From positions 7,989,744 to 8,053,743 of the forward strand of contig OY783194.1 in assembly GCA_963678675.1 (NCBI GenBank): a DNA stretch of 64,000 nt, written 5' to 3'. The notes beneath the pieces are model-generated. The model saw nothing but the letters and a program-made list of their open reading frames with translations, made no database searches and was not told where the DNA came from. The DNA is from Xiphydria camelus (lineage: Eukaryota > Arthropoda > Insecta > Hymenoptera > Xiphydriidae). Below, piece after piece: positions 63,784 through 64,000 of this stretch; position 1 is the stretch's first letter, and the number at the start of each line of letters is the position of its first letter. The position numbers and the translations under genes were made by a program.

Positions 63784-64000
63784 TTAATTTTCGATGTCCA
63801 GACCTTCTGCTTCATAGATTCCGGTGCCCAGGTCTTCCAATTCATAGTAATCGTTACCCAGGTCTTCTGCTCTACAGTTTTCAATATTCAGGTCGTCCGC
63901 CCCATAATTTTTGGTATCTAGGTCATCCGCTCCGTACTCCTCGATGTCCAGGTCTTCCGCTTTATAGTCTTCTGTATTCAAATATTTCGCTTCATAGTTT
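63784..64000 (-). CDS. Acidic decapeptide-repeat protein (3' part, runs off the window)
   Basis: The minus-strand frame is open from the window edge to a stop at 63784. It consists of about seven 10-residue repeats resembling Y-x-A-[ED]-D-L-D-x-E-N (YKAEDLDIEE, YGADDLDTKN, YGADDLNIEN, CRAEDLGNDY, YELEDLGTGI, YEAEGLDIEN), each a 30-bp unit. The first visible one is YEAKYLNTED. The composition is strongly acidic with a regular tyrosine. The 5' part, any signal peptide and the gene start lie beyond 64000. It could be a coding minisatellite in a host gene or a chance-open minisatellite; substitutions that keep the acidic pattern favour coding. Confidence 0.45.
   Translation of the reverse strand, partial: NYEAKYLNTEDYKAEDLDIEEYGADDLDTKNYGADDLNIENCRAEDLGNDYYELEDLGTGIYEAEGLDIEN

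Noticed and set aside
63648..63884. Lys/Thr/Met-rich frame overlapping the decapeptide repeats
   Set aside because: Shifted reading of the same 30-bp repeats; the acidic frame keeps a better pattern.
1..64000. tRNA or rRNA genes
   Set aside because: No cloverleaf with A/B boxes or rRNA-like conserved block was recognised by eye; the only tRNA-like match is the 18-bp primer site at 12149.

Overview
The window looks like a transposon-rich stretch of an insect nuclear genome, possibly hymenopteran. Spliceosomal introns, a MADF-BESS protein, THAP exons, Harbinger, Gypsy, Helitron and mariner-like remnants, and dozens of inverted-repeat (MITE/foldback) elements support an insect; assignment to an order is a guess. 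I saw no rRNA or tRNA genes and no prokaryotic signals. Only one gene looks like an ordinary host gene: a minus-strand, multi-exon gene at about 20.0-25.9 kb coding for at least 1,141 residues of unrecognised protein.

Layout. 36-6501: an element with ~650-bp terminal inverted repeats (TIRs). It encodes a zinc-finger protein carrying a PIN/FEN1-like nuclease domain and a C-terminal CXC domain, and no recognisable DDE transposase. 6.5-11.9 kb: a mosaic of hairpin MITEs, tandem repeats and a dispersed ~0.4-kb repeat pair. 11942-17956: a complete but decayed Ty3/Gypsy retrotransposon with LTRs, a tRNA-Pro-like primer site, gag with a SAP motif, protease, RT, RNase H and integrase; two smaller elements have landed in it. 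20-26 kb: the host gene, with a transposon in its last intron. 26.1-30.4 kb: a foldback element with a hammerhead-ribozyme-like core, a Tigger-like MITE, a LINE scrap and a broken mariner-like transposase. 30499-37713: about 7.2 kb of uninterrupted (TAGG)n. 37801-41504: a giant foldback element with near-identical arms and a 20-bp satellite. 41.7-51.1 kb: a nest of related non-coding repeats, plus a DDE/SWIM transposase element (46739-49823) whose long TIRs carry copies of its own gene's 3' end. 51105-54041: a structurally intact PIF/Harbinger element whose transposase and MADF-BESS genes are interlocked on opposite strands, each lying in the other's intron. 54.1-63.1 kb: palindromic elements, THAP exons, a TTAA-flanked MITE and a Helitron with internal tandem repeats. 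63784-64000: an acidic decapeptide-repeat reading frame running off the window.

How the parts fit. Most of the sequence is successive insertion of elements into one another. Two nestings can be read exactly: the Harbinger lies in the end of a foldback element with a TAA duplication, and a TA-flanked foldback lies in the Gypsy protease reading frame. The least familiar systems are the PIN-nuclease TIR element, the interlocked Harbinger gene pair, the TIRs that duplicate the SWIM zinc-finger segment, and the hammerhead-like foldback. Calls rest on reading motifs, splice sites and repeats by eye; no database search was run.
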